Below are positions 1 through 8,518 of a stretch of DNA of 54,162 nucleotides, one piece after another. The first letter of the stretch is position 1; every line of letters starts with the position of its first letter. Source of the DNA: Methylococcaceae bacterium. Its GTDB lineage: Bacteria; Pseudomonadota; Gammaproteobacteria; Methylococcales; Methylomonadaceae. The notes under the pieces were generated by a model, which worked only from the letters and a program-made list of their open reading frames with translations, ran no database searches and had not been told where the DNA came from. The DNA lies in NCBI GenBank assembly GCA_006844585.1, contig SPJM01000251.1, forward strand, positions 1-54,162. The letters are read 5' to 3'. A program made the translations under genes and the position numbers.

Positions 1-435
1 AGTCTCAGGGGTGAGTTAGCCAATGATAACGAAACCCACGGGTTCGCGAGATACGGTAAATGGCAAGGCAGTGTAGTGAAAGTTTACGTTCTTATCTGGG
101 GAGATCTGTTTAACGTGCGATGCAGGTTGTTGTTTGAAAATGTCAGTTGGGCAACTGTATTAAATGTCCTGGCGACCTGATGGCTATTCATCAGAGATCG
201 AGCGAATTCTAATAGCAACGCAACAACTGGACATAGCGCCTGTTTGGGCAACCATTCAGGTGATTAAACAGAAGTCAGCAGACGGCATAGTAGCCAAACG
301 CCCATCGTAATGGTTGGGACAGGGTGAAGGCCTGAACATTAGATGAGGAGCAGCCCGCTCTACCTTTGGCTTTAAGTCAGGCGGTAGATGAATAGGTAGC
401 GAGCCTCAAACATTAATTCTTTATTCACTTTAATC

Positions 436-1682
436 ATGTTATTTGAACAAGTATTATCCTCCGAAAACCTGCGTGACGCATGGCAACGTGTGAAGCAAAA
501 CAAAGGAGCGGCCGGTGTCGATGGTTTAACGATTGAAGACTACCCCGTGTGGATACATCAGCACTGGGAGAGCATTCATCGTGGATTGCAACAGGGCTAT
601 TATTGTCCGTTGCCTGTTAAGCGCGTGGAAATTCCTAAACCCAATGGCGGAATACGCCTATTAGGCATTCCCAGCGTTCACGACAGAGTGATCCAACAAG
701 CCATCGCCCAAGTGTTGCAGCCACTGATAGATCCTGATTTTTCAGATCACAGTCATGGCTTTCGTCCTAATCGTTCTGCGCATGATGCTGTTAAATCAGT
801 GCAGCAAGGAATCAAAGACGGCTATGGCTACGCCGTGGATATTGATTTATCCCAGTTCTTTGACAAAGTCGATCACGACTTATTAATGAACCGACTCGGC
901 AAATGGGTGGCTGATAAACAACTGCTGACACTGATTGGAAAATATCTGCGTGCTGATGTGAGCATCAAAGGAAAGCGAGAGCCAACACGTTGTGGCGTTC
1001 CACAAGGTGGGCCGCTATCCCCCTTGCTCGCCAACATCATGCTGGATGATCTTGACCGTTATTTAGAAAGCAAAGGCTATCGCTTTGCACGTTACGCGGA
1101 TGACTTTGTCATCAGCGTCAAATCCTTCAAGAAGGAGAGCGTATCAAAGCCGAAGTCACCGCTTATCTGAAAACGCTAAAGCTTCCTATCAACACAGAGA
1201 AAAGCCAAGTGGTCAGTAGCAAGCAGTTGAGTTTTCTCGGCTTTGCCTTTAAGGGCAAGAAAATTGTCTGGAACCCGAAAAGTTTCGCTAACTTCAAGCA
1301 CCGTATCCGTGAATTAACGGGACGTTCGTGGGGAGTCAGCTGGGCTTATCGGTATGAAAAACTCAGGCAATATATTCAAGGCTGGGGAAACTACTTTGGG
1401 TTGAGCGAATATTACCGACCGATACCGTTACTGGATCAATGGATACGGCGACGTATCAGAATGTGCTATTTAAAACAATGGCGCAGGATACGCACACGTA
1501 TTCGTAACCTGATGCGATTAGGCGTATCCAAGTCAGTGGCAATCAGTTTGGGTATGAGCTCAAAGGGATATTACCGCCTCGCGAAAACCAAGGCGGTGCA
1601 ACTGGCTTTAAATAACAAATGGCTAAAGTCTCAAGGCTTAGTCTCACTTGAAGAGCAATGGGTGAAGTTCCATTATTCATAA
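436..1682 (+). pseudogene. ltrA: Group II intron reverse transcriptase/maturase, frameshifted
   Basis: The first part (436-1170) carries the reverse transcriptase fingers and palm: the N-terminal GAAGVDG block, GFRPNRSAHDA, the GVPQGGPLSPLLAN block and the catalytic YADD in RYADDF. The second part (1209-1682, readable in the same frame from 1137) holds the maturase X domain, and no HNH endonuclease follows. The reading frame breaks at about 1134-1136: restoring one G in the AAGGAG run turns the sequence into KKGERIKAEV, which matches the family and joins both parts into a protein of about 415 residues. Loss of one base, or a sequencing error, is the simplest explanation. If real, the intron no longer makes its own maturase and would need one supplied in trans. 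Confidence 0.9.
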
Positions 1683-1690
1683 TGGCTGAT

Positions 1691-1760
1691 GAACCGCCCT
1701 GTGCGGAGCCGCATGCAGGGTGGTGTGGGGAGGGCTGGAGAGAACTAGCCCTTACCCGAT
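1691..1760 (+). ncRNA. Group II intron domains V and VI
   Basis: Domain V pairs ACCGCCCTG (1693-1701) with CAGGGTGGT (1716-1724), with an inner TGCGG/CCGCA stem. Domain VI pairs AGGGCT (1731-1736) with AGCCCT (1747-1752). The A at 1754 is left unpaired six bases before the 3' end, the expected place for the lariat branch point. Confidence 0.85.
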
Positions 1761-1768
1761 TCTAGTTT

Positions 1769-1876
1769 TTAGGGAGTATTATAGTCGCTGGTCATCATAC
1801 CGATATAACGCATCGAAACGATAAGCGCCCCGATGATCATTACCATGGGCGTAAAACCCAAATATTTCAGGCGCAT
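1769..1876 (-). CDS. 35-residue single-span membrane peptide, unknown
   Basis: A short ORF starts at ATG 1876-1874 and ends at TAA 1771-1769. AGGA stands about 10 bases before the start. The product begins MRLKYLGFTP, continues with a hydrophobic stretch (MVMIIGALIVSM, about residues 11-22) and ends in a polar tail, so it would be a single-pass membrane peptide. It is divergent from nirB, and its start lies about 70 bases from the nearer NtrC-like site, so it may share that control region. The group II intron ends nine bases beyond its stop codon. I do not recognise the family. The case rests on composition, length and a plausible ribosome binding site only. Confidence 0.5.
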   Translation of the reverse strand: MRLKYLGFTPMVMIIGALIVSMRYIGMMTSDYNTP

Positions 1877-1944
1877 ATATTCGCAATCCTGACTACGCAA
1901 AGTACAAATTTCAAAAAAACTTTTTAATCAATAAAAGGTAGATA

Positions 1945-1990
1945 TGTGCTAACTTGGTGCGCGGGTTTGTATGTGCTTCATTGTGGTGCA
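1945..1990 (+). promoter_or_regulatory. Two NtrC-like enhancer sites
   Basis: Two 17-bp dyads fit the NtrC consensus TGCACY-N5-GGTGCA: TGTGCT-N5-GGTGCG (1945-1961) and TGCTTC-N5-GGTGCA (1974-1990). The right halves are near perfect and the left halves are partial. They are 29 bp apart centre to centre, almost three helical turns, and lie about 150-180 bp upstream of the predicted start of the nirB transcript, as usual for enhancers of sigma-54 promoters. Confidence 0.6.
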
Positions 1991-2107
1991 TTTTCCGATC
2001 TTGTTGGTGTTATATCGAACCCAATAGATGTGGATGGTTTTTTAATTGCAAGTCTTATCTTATTGATAAATAATCAAAGAAAAACTATTTTTACCAAATA
2101 AATTGTT

Positions 2108-2124
2108 TTGGCTTGATATGTGCA
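2108..2124 (+). promoter_or_regulatory. Sigma-54 promoter for the nirB operon
   Basis: TTGGCTTGATATGTGCA has the GG and GC dinucleotides exactly ten bases apart, as in TTGGCAC-N5-TTGCA, and matches 10 of the 13 defined positions. The transcript would start near 2134-2136, immediately before the first leader hairpin. Together with the NtrC-like sites this implies activation under nitrogen limitation. Confidence 0.65.
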
Positions 2125-2140
2125 TTCATTCTGCTAAACG

Positions 2141-2197
2141 CTCCAAATGGTTGGAGTTGGTGAAGGCTTTGAAATGAGCCATTATGACAAAGGCGTC
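2141..2197 (+). promoter_or_regulatory. ANTAR-type antitermination hairpins in the nirB leader
   Basis: Two hairpins have the hexaloops expected of RNA targets of ANTAR proteins (NasR/NasT type), with A at loop position 1 and G at position 4. The first is CTCCA-AATGGT-TGGAG (2141-2156). The second is GAC-AAAGGC-GTC (2186-2197). The second stem is only three pairs but overlaps the 5' arm of the downstream terminator, so the two structures exclude each other. An ANTAR regulator bound when nitrate or nitrite is present would let transcription continue into nirB. No ANTAR gene lies in this window. Confidence 0.65.
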
Positions 2198-2250
2198 TAC
2201 CCAATGCAGAAGATTTCTCGATGATTTTCTGAGGGAGGCGCTTTTTTTTT
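2193..2250 (+). terminator. Leader terminator (attenuator) upstream of nirB
   Basis: The outer stem pairs GCGTCTaCCC (2193-2202, one bulged A) with GGGAGGCGC (2233-2241). An inner stem pairs CAGAA (2207-2211) with TTCTG (2227-2231). Nine T follow at 2242-2250. It lies about 100 bases upstream of the nirB start, so it works as an attenuator rather than the end of a gene. Confidence 0.8.
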
Positions 2251-2346
2251 AAGTTATGGTCAGAATAAACCTGTTGGTTAAGTAAACTTTTTAAAGAAGA
2301 TAAATGCATAAATTGAGTAAAACTATTGTTATTACCGAGGTAGACA

Positions 2347-4884
2347 ATGAGCGATAAACAAACTTTAGTAGTCATCGGTAATGGAATGGTCGGCCAAAAT
2401 TTTTTGGTCAGTTTGATGGAAAGTGAAATCAGCGAGCAATATGAAGTCGTGACCTTTTGTGAAGAGCCCAGGCCAGCTTACGACAGAGTGCATTTGACGG
2501 AATATTTTTCAGGTAAAACAGCCGATCAGCTCTCTATGGTTGAGGAGGGCTTCTTCGAAAACAACAACATCACTATTCATATCGGTGATAAAGCTGAATC
2601 GATTAATTTGGCTGAAAAATTGGTGATTTCTCAGCAGGGCGTTGAAATTCGTTACGATAAATTGGTGTTGGCGACGGGTTCCGTTCCATTTGTGCCGCCC
2701 ATTCAGGGTAAAGACAGGGCAAAATGTCTGGTCTATCGCACCATTGAAGATTTGGAAGCCATTACCACTGCGGCTGAACATTCCAAAGCAGGCGCGGTTA
2801 TCGGCGGCGGCTTGTTGGGCCTGGAAGCGGCTAAAGCATTGACAGACCTCGGCTTGAAAACCCATGTCATTCAATTTTCACATCGCTTGATGTCGGCGCA
2901 ATTGGATGACGGCGGCGCACTGCTATTAAAGCAAAAAATTGAAGCATTGGGTGTTTCGGTGCATACCAATAGAAATACCATCGAAATCGTTGACGGCGAA
3001 CAGCATCATAATAAACTGGTTTTTGCCGACGGCGATGAGTTGGAAACGGATTTGGTGATTTTTTCCGCCGGTATTCGACCGCGCGATGAAATTGCCCGGG
3101 CTTGCGGGCTGAAGGTGGGGCAAAGAGGCGGTATCGTCATCGATAATCAATGCCGCACCTCTGATCCGGATGTGTATGCGATCGGCGAATGTGCGGTTTG
3201 GGAAAATCAAGTATTCGGTTTGGTGGCCCCGGGTTATAACATGGCTAGAACGGTGGTGGCCGATTTGGCAGGTGATGCGGCTGAGTTTGAAGGCGCTGAT
3301 ATGAGCACCAAACTGAAGCTGAACGGCGTTGATGTGGCCAGCATCGGCGATGCCCTGGCGAATACCGAAGGCTGTATGACTTACACTTATCAAAACGGTC
3401 AGGAAGGCATTTATAAGCGTCTGGTGGTTAGCGGCGATGGTCAAAAATTACTGGGTGCGGTATTAGTCGGCGAAGCTTCGGGCTACGGGACATTGCTGCA
3501 ATACTGTTTAAATGATATTGATCTGCCGGAGAACCCGGATTCATTGATATTACCTCACCGTTCTGATGAATCGGTAGGCTTAGGGCCGGACGCCTTGCCG
3601 GAATCGGCGCAGATTTGTTCTTGTTATGATGTCAGCAAAGGCGCGGTTTGTTCGGCGATTGAAGGCGGTTGCCGCACAGTTGCAGATTTAAAAGGGGAAA
3701 CCCAGGCGGCGACCGGTTGCGGCGGTTGTGCGGCGTTATTGAAATCGGTTTTGGATTGCGAACTGGAAAAAGCCGGATTGGAAGTCAATACCGATATTTG
3801 TGAGCATTTTTCCTACACCCGCACCGATTTATACAACATCGTCATGGTGGAAGAAATCAAAACTTTTGACGAGTTGATTGAAAAACATGGCCAGGGACGT
3901 GGTTGTGAAATCTGTCGGCAGGCGGTGGGTAGCATTTTAGCGTCTTATTGGAATGACTACATTTTAGAGAAATCGCATTTATCCTTACAGGATACCAACG
4001 ATACCTATCTTGCCAATATGCAGAAAGACGGCACATACTCTGTGGTGCCGCGGATGACCGGCGGCGAAGTGACCCCGGATATGTTGATCGCGCTAGGCGA
4101 AATAGCCAAAAAATACGGTCTGTATACCAAAGTGACCGGCGGCCAGCGGATTGATTTGTTTGGCGCGCGGGTTGATCAATTGCCTTTGATTTGGCAAGAA
4201 CTGATTGATGCCGGTTATGAATCCGGCCATGCTTACGGTAAATCCCTAAGAACGGTTAAATCCTGCGTCGGCAGTACTTGGTGCCGATTCGGCGTGGATG
4301 ACAGCGTCGGCTTGGCGGTTGAGCTGGAAAATCGCTATAAAGGCTTAAGAGCGCCGCATAAAATCAAATTTGCGGTTTCGGGATGCACCCGAGAATGTGC
4401 GGAAGCGCAAGGTAAGGATATTGGCGTCATCGCCACCGAAGGCGGCTGGAATTTATATGTTTGCGGCAACGGCGGCATGAAGCCCAGACACGCTGATTTA
4501 TTCGCCACCAATTTGGATAAGGAAACTTTAATCAAATACATCGACAGAGTGTTGATTTTTTATGTCAGAACAGCTGAACGTTTGCAGCGCACCTCGGTTT
4601 GGATGGAAAACATGGAAGGCGGTTTAGATTATTTGAAGTCAGTGGTAATCGATGACAAGCTGGGCATAGGCGAAAACCTGGAAACCCAGATGCAGCATGT
4701 GATCGATACTTATCAGTGTGAGTGGAAAACCACTATTGCCGATGAAGAGAAATTAAAACGTTTCCGGCATTTTATCAACAGCGATGAACAAGACGATAAC
4801 GTTTTATTTGTTGAAGAACGTGGTCAAATACGTCCGGCGACGGAAGAAGAACATCAACATTTAAAAATAGCGGAGGAAGCCTAA
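2347..4884 (+). CDS. nirB: Assimilatory NAD(P)H nitrite reductase, large subunit
   Basis: Cytoplasmic enzyme reducing nitrite to ammonium with six electrons from NAD(P)H. The 845 residues are normal for the family. FAD and NAD(P)H sites are at the N-terminus (GNGMVG at 11-16, GGGLLG at 153-158, YAIGECA near 277-283). A BFD-like [2Fe-2S] domain follows with C424, C426, C458 and C461. The sirohaem/[4Fe-4S] reductase domain is C-terminal with C640, C646, C680 and C684. The start is supported by GAGG six bases upstream. It is first in the operon and is controlled by the sigma-54 promoter and antitermination leader just upstream. nirD follows after one base. Confidence 0.97.
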   Translation: MSDKQTLVVIGNGMVGQNFLVSLMESEISEQYEVVTFCEEPRPAYDRVHLTEYFSGKTADQLSMVEEGFFENNNITIHIGDKAESINLAEKLVISQQGVEIRYDKLVLATGSVPFVPPIQGKDRAKCLVYRTIEDLEAITTAAEHSKAGAVIGGGLLGLEAAKALTDLGLKTHVIQFSHRLMSAQLDDGGALLLKQKIEALGVSVHTNRNTIEIVDGEQHHNKLVFADGDELETDLVIFSAGIRPRDEIARACGLKVGQRGGIVIDNQCRTSDPDVYAIGECAVWENQVFGLVAPGYNMARTVVADLAGDAAEFEGADMSTKLKLNGVDVASIGDALANTEGCMTYTYQNGQEGIYKRLVVSGDGQKLLGAVLVGEASGYGTLLQYCLNDIDLPENPDSLILPHRSDESVGLGPDALPESAQICSCYDVSKGAVCSAIEGGCRTVADLKGETQAATGCGGCAALLKSVLDCELEKAGLEVNTDICEHFSYTRTDLYNIVMVEEIKTFDELIEKHGQGRGCEICRQAVGSILASYWNDYILEKSHLSLQDTNDTYLANMQKDGTYSVVPRMTGGEVTPDMLIALGEIAKKYGLYTKVTGGQRIDLFGARVDQLPLIWQELIDAGYESGHAYGKSLRTVKSCVGSTWCRFGVDDSVGLAVELENRYKGLRAPHKIKFAVSGCTRECAEAQGKDIGVIATEGGWNLYVCGNGGMKPRHADLFATNLDKETLIKYIDRVLIFYVRTAERLQRTSVWMENMEGGLDYLKSVVIDDKLGIGENLETQMQHVIDTYQCEWKTTIADEEKLKRFRHFINSDEQDDNVLFVEERGQIRPATEEEHQHLKIAEEA

Positions 4885-4885
4885 A

Positions 4886-5218
4886 ATGACTGAGCAAGAT
4901 TGGATAGATATTTGTAGTGTTGATGATTTGCAACCGGATTCCGGCGTTTGCGCCTTGGTGAAGGACAAACAGATTGCGGTTTTTTATATGCCGAAAGAAC
5001 AAGCGGTGTTTGCCATTAATAATTATGACCCATTTGGTAAGGCCAATGTTTTATCCAGAGGCATGATCGGTGATTTGAACGGAGCGCCGATGGTGGCCTC
5101 GCCTTTATATAAGCAGCATTTTAATTTGCAGACCGGCGAATGCTTGGATGATCCTGAGGTTTCGGTTGAAGCTTATTCAATCCGGATTAATAACGGACGC
5201 GTAGAAGTCAGTCTATAA
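4886..5218 (+). CDS. nirD: Nitrite reductase small subunit
   Basis: A 110-residue Rieske-fold protein, the partner of NirB in cytoplasmic nitrite reduction. As is normal for NirD, the Cys-His pairs that hold a Rieske cluster are missing: where a Rieske protein has its ligands, the sequence reads NNYDPFGKANV and SPLYKQHFNL. The start lies one base after the nirB stop, with GGAGG inside the end of nirB, so translation is probably coupled. Confidence 0.95.
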   Translation: MTEQDWIDICSVDDLQPDSGVCALVKDKQIAVFYMPKEQAVFAINNYDPFGKANVLSRGMIGDLNGAPMVASPLYKQHFNLQTGECLDDPEVSVEAYSIRINNGRVEVSL

Positions 5219-5227
5219 GGAAGCCTT

Positions 5228-6142
5228 ATGAAATATCAATTTTTTATAGCCGATGTTTTTACCAATGAACTGTATAACGGCGCGCAAGTAGCGGTATTTC
5301 CTAAAGCCAATGGCTTGACCGATGCTCAAATGCAGAAAATCGCCCGAGAAACCAATTTATCGGAAACTGTTTTTTTATTTAATCAACAAGACTCGCTGCA
5401 AACTCGACGGATGCGTACCTTTTCGCCTCATGGTGAAATCGGTTTTGCCGGCCATCCGGTGTTGGCGGCTGCCTTTGTGTCAACTGCCTGCGGGGAAATG
5501 CAGCTTAGCGAAGCCGACAATGACTTTGTTTTCGAGCAAAACGCCGGGCCGGTTAATGTGAATGTCAGTAATAATAATGGCGCGCCGGGATTTATTCAAT
5601 TCTCCCGCCAAGTGTCTCCAATTGTTGATTATTACGCGCCGCCGGAAAGCGAATTAGCGGAATTTTTGGGTATTGATGAAACTCATATCGACAATAAAAA
5701 ATATTGTACGCGTCTGGTTTCCTGTGGTTTACCCTATTTGGTGGTGCCGGTTTTTTATTTTGATGCCTTGAGAAAAGCAAAATTTAATTTTTCCAAATGG
5801 AGTCAATCTATTGCACCGCAAACCGCCGCTCAGGAAATTTTGATGTTTTCGCCAAAAACGCCTAACAAGGATTCGGATTTTGCAGTGCGCTTATTCGGGC
5901 CTAAGATCGGTATACATGAAGATCCGCCGGTTGGTTCGGCGATGGGCGCTTTTGCATCGTATCTCTGCTCATTCGAGCATATGCGCGTCGGCACTTATAC
6001 TTTTTCGGTGGAGCGCGGCGACGAACAAACTCGTCGAAGCGTATTGAATCTGGAAATGGATCATAAAAAAGAAGATCAATTAATGATCAGAATCGGCGGT
6101 GAAGCGGTAATGGTCGCGGAAGGTTATATGGATGAGCCTTAG
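5228..6142 (+). CDS. PhzF-family isomerase/epimerase
   Basis: A 304-residue member of the PhzF/diaminopimelate-epimerase fold. Visible family marks are the N-terminal DVFTNELYNGAQVAVF, the likely catalytic acid E46 in NLSETVFLF, GFAGHPVLAA at about 73-82, and HEDPPVGSAMGAF in the second lobe. The substrate cannot be read from the sequence; known members isomerise small metabolites by proton shuttling. It starts nine bases after nirD with AAGGA upstream, so it belongs to the nir operon, an unusual place for the family. Its TAG stop (6140-6142) overlaps the left end of a short palindromic repeat, so the element may have set the present C-terminus. Confidence 0.85.
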   Translation: MKYQFFIADVFTNELYNGAQVAVFPKANGLTDAQMQKIARETNLSETVFLFNQQDSLQTRRMRTFSPHGEIGFAGHPVLAAAFVSTACGEMQLSEADNDFVFEQNAGPVNVNVSNNNGAPGFIQFSRQVSPIVDYYAPPESELAEFLGIDETHIDNKKYCTRLVSCGLPYLVVPVFYFDALRKAKFNFSKWSQSIAPQTAAQEILMFSPKTPNKDSDFAVRLFGPKIGIHEDPPVGSAMGAFASYLCSFEHMRVGTYTFSVERGDEQTRRSVLNLEMDHKKEDQLMIRIGGEAVMVAEGYMDEP

Positions 6143-6170
6143 GACTGAGAATTTTATAATCCCCAGTCCT
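6141..6170 (+). repeat. Short copy of a palindromic repeat, ends in AGGACTG/CAGTCCT
   Basis: A 30-bp element AGGACTGAG...CAGTCCT. Its left 19 bases are the same as the left end of the 158-bp palindrome at 11292-11449, and its right end is close to the right end of that element. It looks like an internal-deletion derivative. It begins inside the phzF stop codon and can also form a small hairpin between phzF and nasA. It is followed by AAAAAG rather than a T-run, so it is not a good terminator on the + strand. Confidence 0.7.
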
Positions 6171-6307
6171 AAAAAGAGGATTTGTTGAAATAAGGAACGT
6201 TAACTGAATGGTAAGGTAAATTTATATGGCAATGAGGCCGACAAGAGCAAGTTGTTTGCATGTAATTTAGAATATTCCGAAATATTAATTAAAAACACCG
6301 AAAGACT

Positions 6308-8509
6308 ATGTTATTTGGTAGAAATAAAAAGAACCCTATAAAAATTGCCGATAAGGGCATTGTTAAATGGAATTATTCAACCTGCGGTTACTGTTCAACC
6401 GGCTGCGCAATCGAAATCGGCGTTAATGAAGACGGCATTCCGGTCGGCGCCAGAGGCGTTGCGGGCGCGGATGTGAATCGCGGCAAGCTGTGCCTTAAAG
6501 GCATTTTTGAGCATGAAATTTTTGAAAGCGAAGGACGCGGTAAAACGCCGTTATTGCGCGACAATATTCATGATGAATTTAAAGAAGTCGAGTGGGATGA
6601 AGCTCTATCGACCATGGCTTCAGAAATTAAACGCATACAGCAGACTTATGGCCGGGATGCGTTCGCCATCGTTTCCACCGGACAAATATTGACCGAAGGT
6701 TTTTATACTTTGGGCAAGTTAGCGCGCGGAGTGATCGGAACCAATAATTATGATGGCAATACTACCCTTTGCATGGCCTCGGCGGTTTCAGGCTATAAAC
6801 GTTCTTTCGGTTCCGACGGGCCGCCGGGTTGTTACGAAGACTTTGAAAATACGGACTGTTTAATCGCCTGGGGTTCCAATTTACCGGAACAACACCCGAT
6901 TATTTATTGGCGTTTTAAAGAAGCGCAGGAAAAAAGAAAATTTCCATTGATTGTCGTCGATCCTCGAGTGACGATGTTGGCGCAAAATGCCGATATTCAT
7001 TTGCCGATAACGCCAGGTACCGATGTTGTGTTAATGAACGCCTTAATGCATGTGATTTTGGCGGAAGGCTTACAAGATCAAGATTATATCGACGCAAACA
7101 CCAATGGTTTTGAGGCGTTGAAGGCGGAAGTCGAGAATTACGACCCGATGACGGCCGCCAAGATTTGCGGTATTGATGAAGATACTATTCGCAATGTCGC
7201 GCGTTTATACGCCAAAGCCGACAGCGGCATGAACATTTGGACCATGGGCATCAATCAAAGCACCCACGGATCGGACGGAGTTGTCGGGATTAATAACCTC
7301 AGTCTGATTACCGGCAATATCGGCAAGCCGGGCGGCACAAGCTTATCAATTACCGGTCAATGTAACGCTATGGGGACGCGGGAATGGTCTTCTTGCTCCG
7401 GCTTACCGGGTTACCGTTTATTGGAAAACGAACAAGACAGACAGGAAATAGCCGATTTTTGGGGCGTTGACCCGGCGTTTTTTCCGAAAAAAAGAGGCAT
7501 GGCGCAAACCGATATTTTTCCTGCCATTGAGGCGGGTAAAATTAAAGGGCTTTGGCTGGTCGGCACTAATCCGATGACATCTATGCCGAATACGGCGCGG
7601 ATACGTAAAACGCTGGAAAAACTGGAATGTTGCGTGGTTCAGGATTCCTACGTGGATGTAGAAACAACCCCTTATGCGCATATTCACCTTCCGGCGGCAA
7701 TCTGGGCGGAAAAAGAGGGCGTTTTCACCAATACCGAACGGCGCGTCAATATCACCCGCAAAGTAAAAGAACCTTACCATAATTCCAAAGCCGATTTACA
7801 TATTTTCAACGCGTTGGCGCAGCAGTTTGAGCAAGGTCGGAAAATGAATTTTCCCGATCAGCCTAGCGAAGTATTTGAAGAAATGAAAACCTTATCAAAA
7901 GGGCGTTTAGTGGATATTTCAGGGATGTCGCATGATTTGATTGAAGAAAATCGGGGCGTTCAATGGCCTTATACCGAACAGCAACTGAAAAAGGACGATA
8001 AGCCGCCGCAAGGGGGCAAGCGTTTATACACCGAAACCGCAACATTTCGTTTTCCGGATGGTCGCGCCAAGCTGATTCCGCTGCCTTTTGCCGATAACAA
8101 TGAACGACCGGATGAACAATTTCCGTTTTGGCTGAATAGCGGTCGCTTGGTGGAGCATTTCCATACCCGCACCCGCACCGGCAAAATCGGCAATAACAAT
8201 AAATACAGTCCCACCCCGTTTATGGAAATGAATCCGGACGCGGCGGCGGATTTAAATATTCAACATCAATCCTATGTACGAGCAGTGTCGCGTCGCGGCG
8301 ATGCGGTGGTGATGGTGATGTTAACGCAAAGAGTGCCGCGTAATATGGTTTTTATTCCGTTTCATTTTTTTGATTGCGTTAATCGCTTAACACTGGGGCT
8401 GTTGGATCCTTATTCCAGACAACCGGCTTTTAAACAAGCTGCGGTGCGTATTGAACCTATTAATCAGGAAGAAGCCGCTCGATTGAATAAAGCAAACAGA
8501 CAATTCTAA
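6308..8509 (+). CDS. nasA: Assimilatory nitrate reductase, catalytic subunit
   Basis: Molybdopterin enzyme reducing nitrate to nitrite. At 733 residues it is of the short NasA/NarB size and lacks the C-terminal BFD-like [2Fe-2S] extension of longer NasA proteins. C26, C29, C33 and C62 ligate the [4Fe-4S] cluster (CGYCSTGC and KLCLKG). The molybdopterin-binding body and the C-terminal dinucleotide-binding domain (WLNSGRLVEHFHTRTRTG) follow. There is no twin-arginine signal, so it is cytoplasmic. The ribosome binding site is weak (GAAAG). The gene is followed after nine bases by the ferredoxin/anchor fusion, which is the likely electron donor. No nitrate transporter gene is present nearby. Confidence 0.93.
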   Translation: MLFGRNKKNPIKIADKGIVKWNYSTCGYCSTGCAIEIGVNEDGIPVGARGVAGADVNRGKLCLKGIFEHEIFESEGRGKTPLLRDNIHDEFKEVEWDEALSTMASEIKRIQQTYGRDAFAIVSTGQILTEGFYTLGKLARGVIGTNNYDGNTTLCMASAVSGYKRSFGSDGPPGCYEDFENTDCLIAWGSNLPEQHPIIYWRFKEAQEKRKFPLIVVDPRVTMLAQNADIHLPITPGTDVVLMNALMHVILAEGLQDQDYIDANTNGFEALKAEVENYDPMTAAKICGIDEDTIRNVARLYAKADSGMNIWTMGINQSTHGSDGVVGINNLSLITGNIGKPGGTSLSITGQCNAMGTREWSSCSGLPGYRLLENEQDRQEIADFWGVDPAFFPKKRGMAQTDIFPAIEAGKIKGLWLVGTNPMTSMPNTARIRKTLEKLECCVVQDSYVDVETTPYAHIHLPAAIWAEKEGVFTNTERRVNITRKVKEPYHNSKADLHIFNALAQQFEQGRKMNFPDQPSEVFEEMKTLSKGRLVDISGMSHDLIEENRGVQWPYTEQQLKKDDKPPQGGKRLYTETATFRFPDGRAKLIPLPFADNNERPDEQFPFWLNSGRLVEHFHTRTRTGKIGNNNKYSPTPFMEMNPDAAADLNIQHQSYVRAVSRRGDAVVMVMLTQRVPRNMVFIPFHFFDCVNRLTLGLLDPYSRQPAFKQAAVRIEPINQEEAARLNKANRQF

Positions 8510-8518
8510 GTATGCATC

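Larger units (their letters stand above)
1..1760 (+). mobile_element. Group II intron, 5' end outside or unresolved
   Basis: Bases 1-435 hold the structured 5' domains of a bacterial group II intron and no credible ORF. They include the stretch around 100-112 (TCTGGGGAGATCTG) that I associate with domain I of such introns. The intron-encoded protein follows at 436-1682, and domains V and VI at 1691-1760 close the element. The 3' end is placed at 1760 from the terminal CCCGAT, with a bulged A at 1754 as likely branch point. No convincing GUGYG 5' splice site is visible where one is expected, so the 5' end probably lies before base 1. The 3' exon begins just downstream of a 35-codon gene read on the other strand, so the intron sits in intergenic DNA. 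Confidence 0.85.

Noticed and set aside
111-120. GTGCG at 115-119 as the 5' end of the group II intron.
   Set aside because: The sequence before it (TCTGGGGAGATCTG and more) already looks like intron domain I, so a splice site here would cut the ribozyme. The true 5' end is probably outside the window.
2091-2375. A 94-codon ORF on the - strand across the nirB leader.
   Set aside because: It runs through the promoter, both hairpins and the terminator of nirB and has biased, protein-unlike composition. The regulatory signals explain the DNA better.
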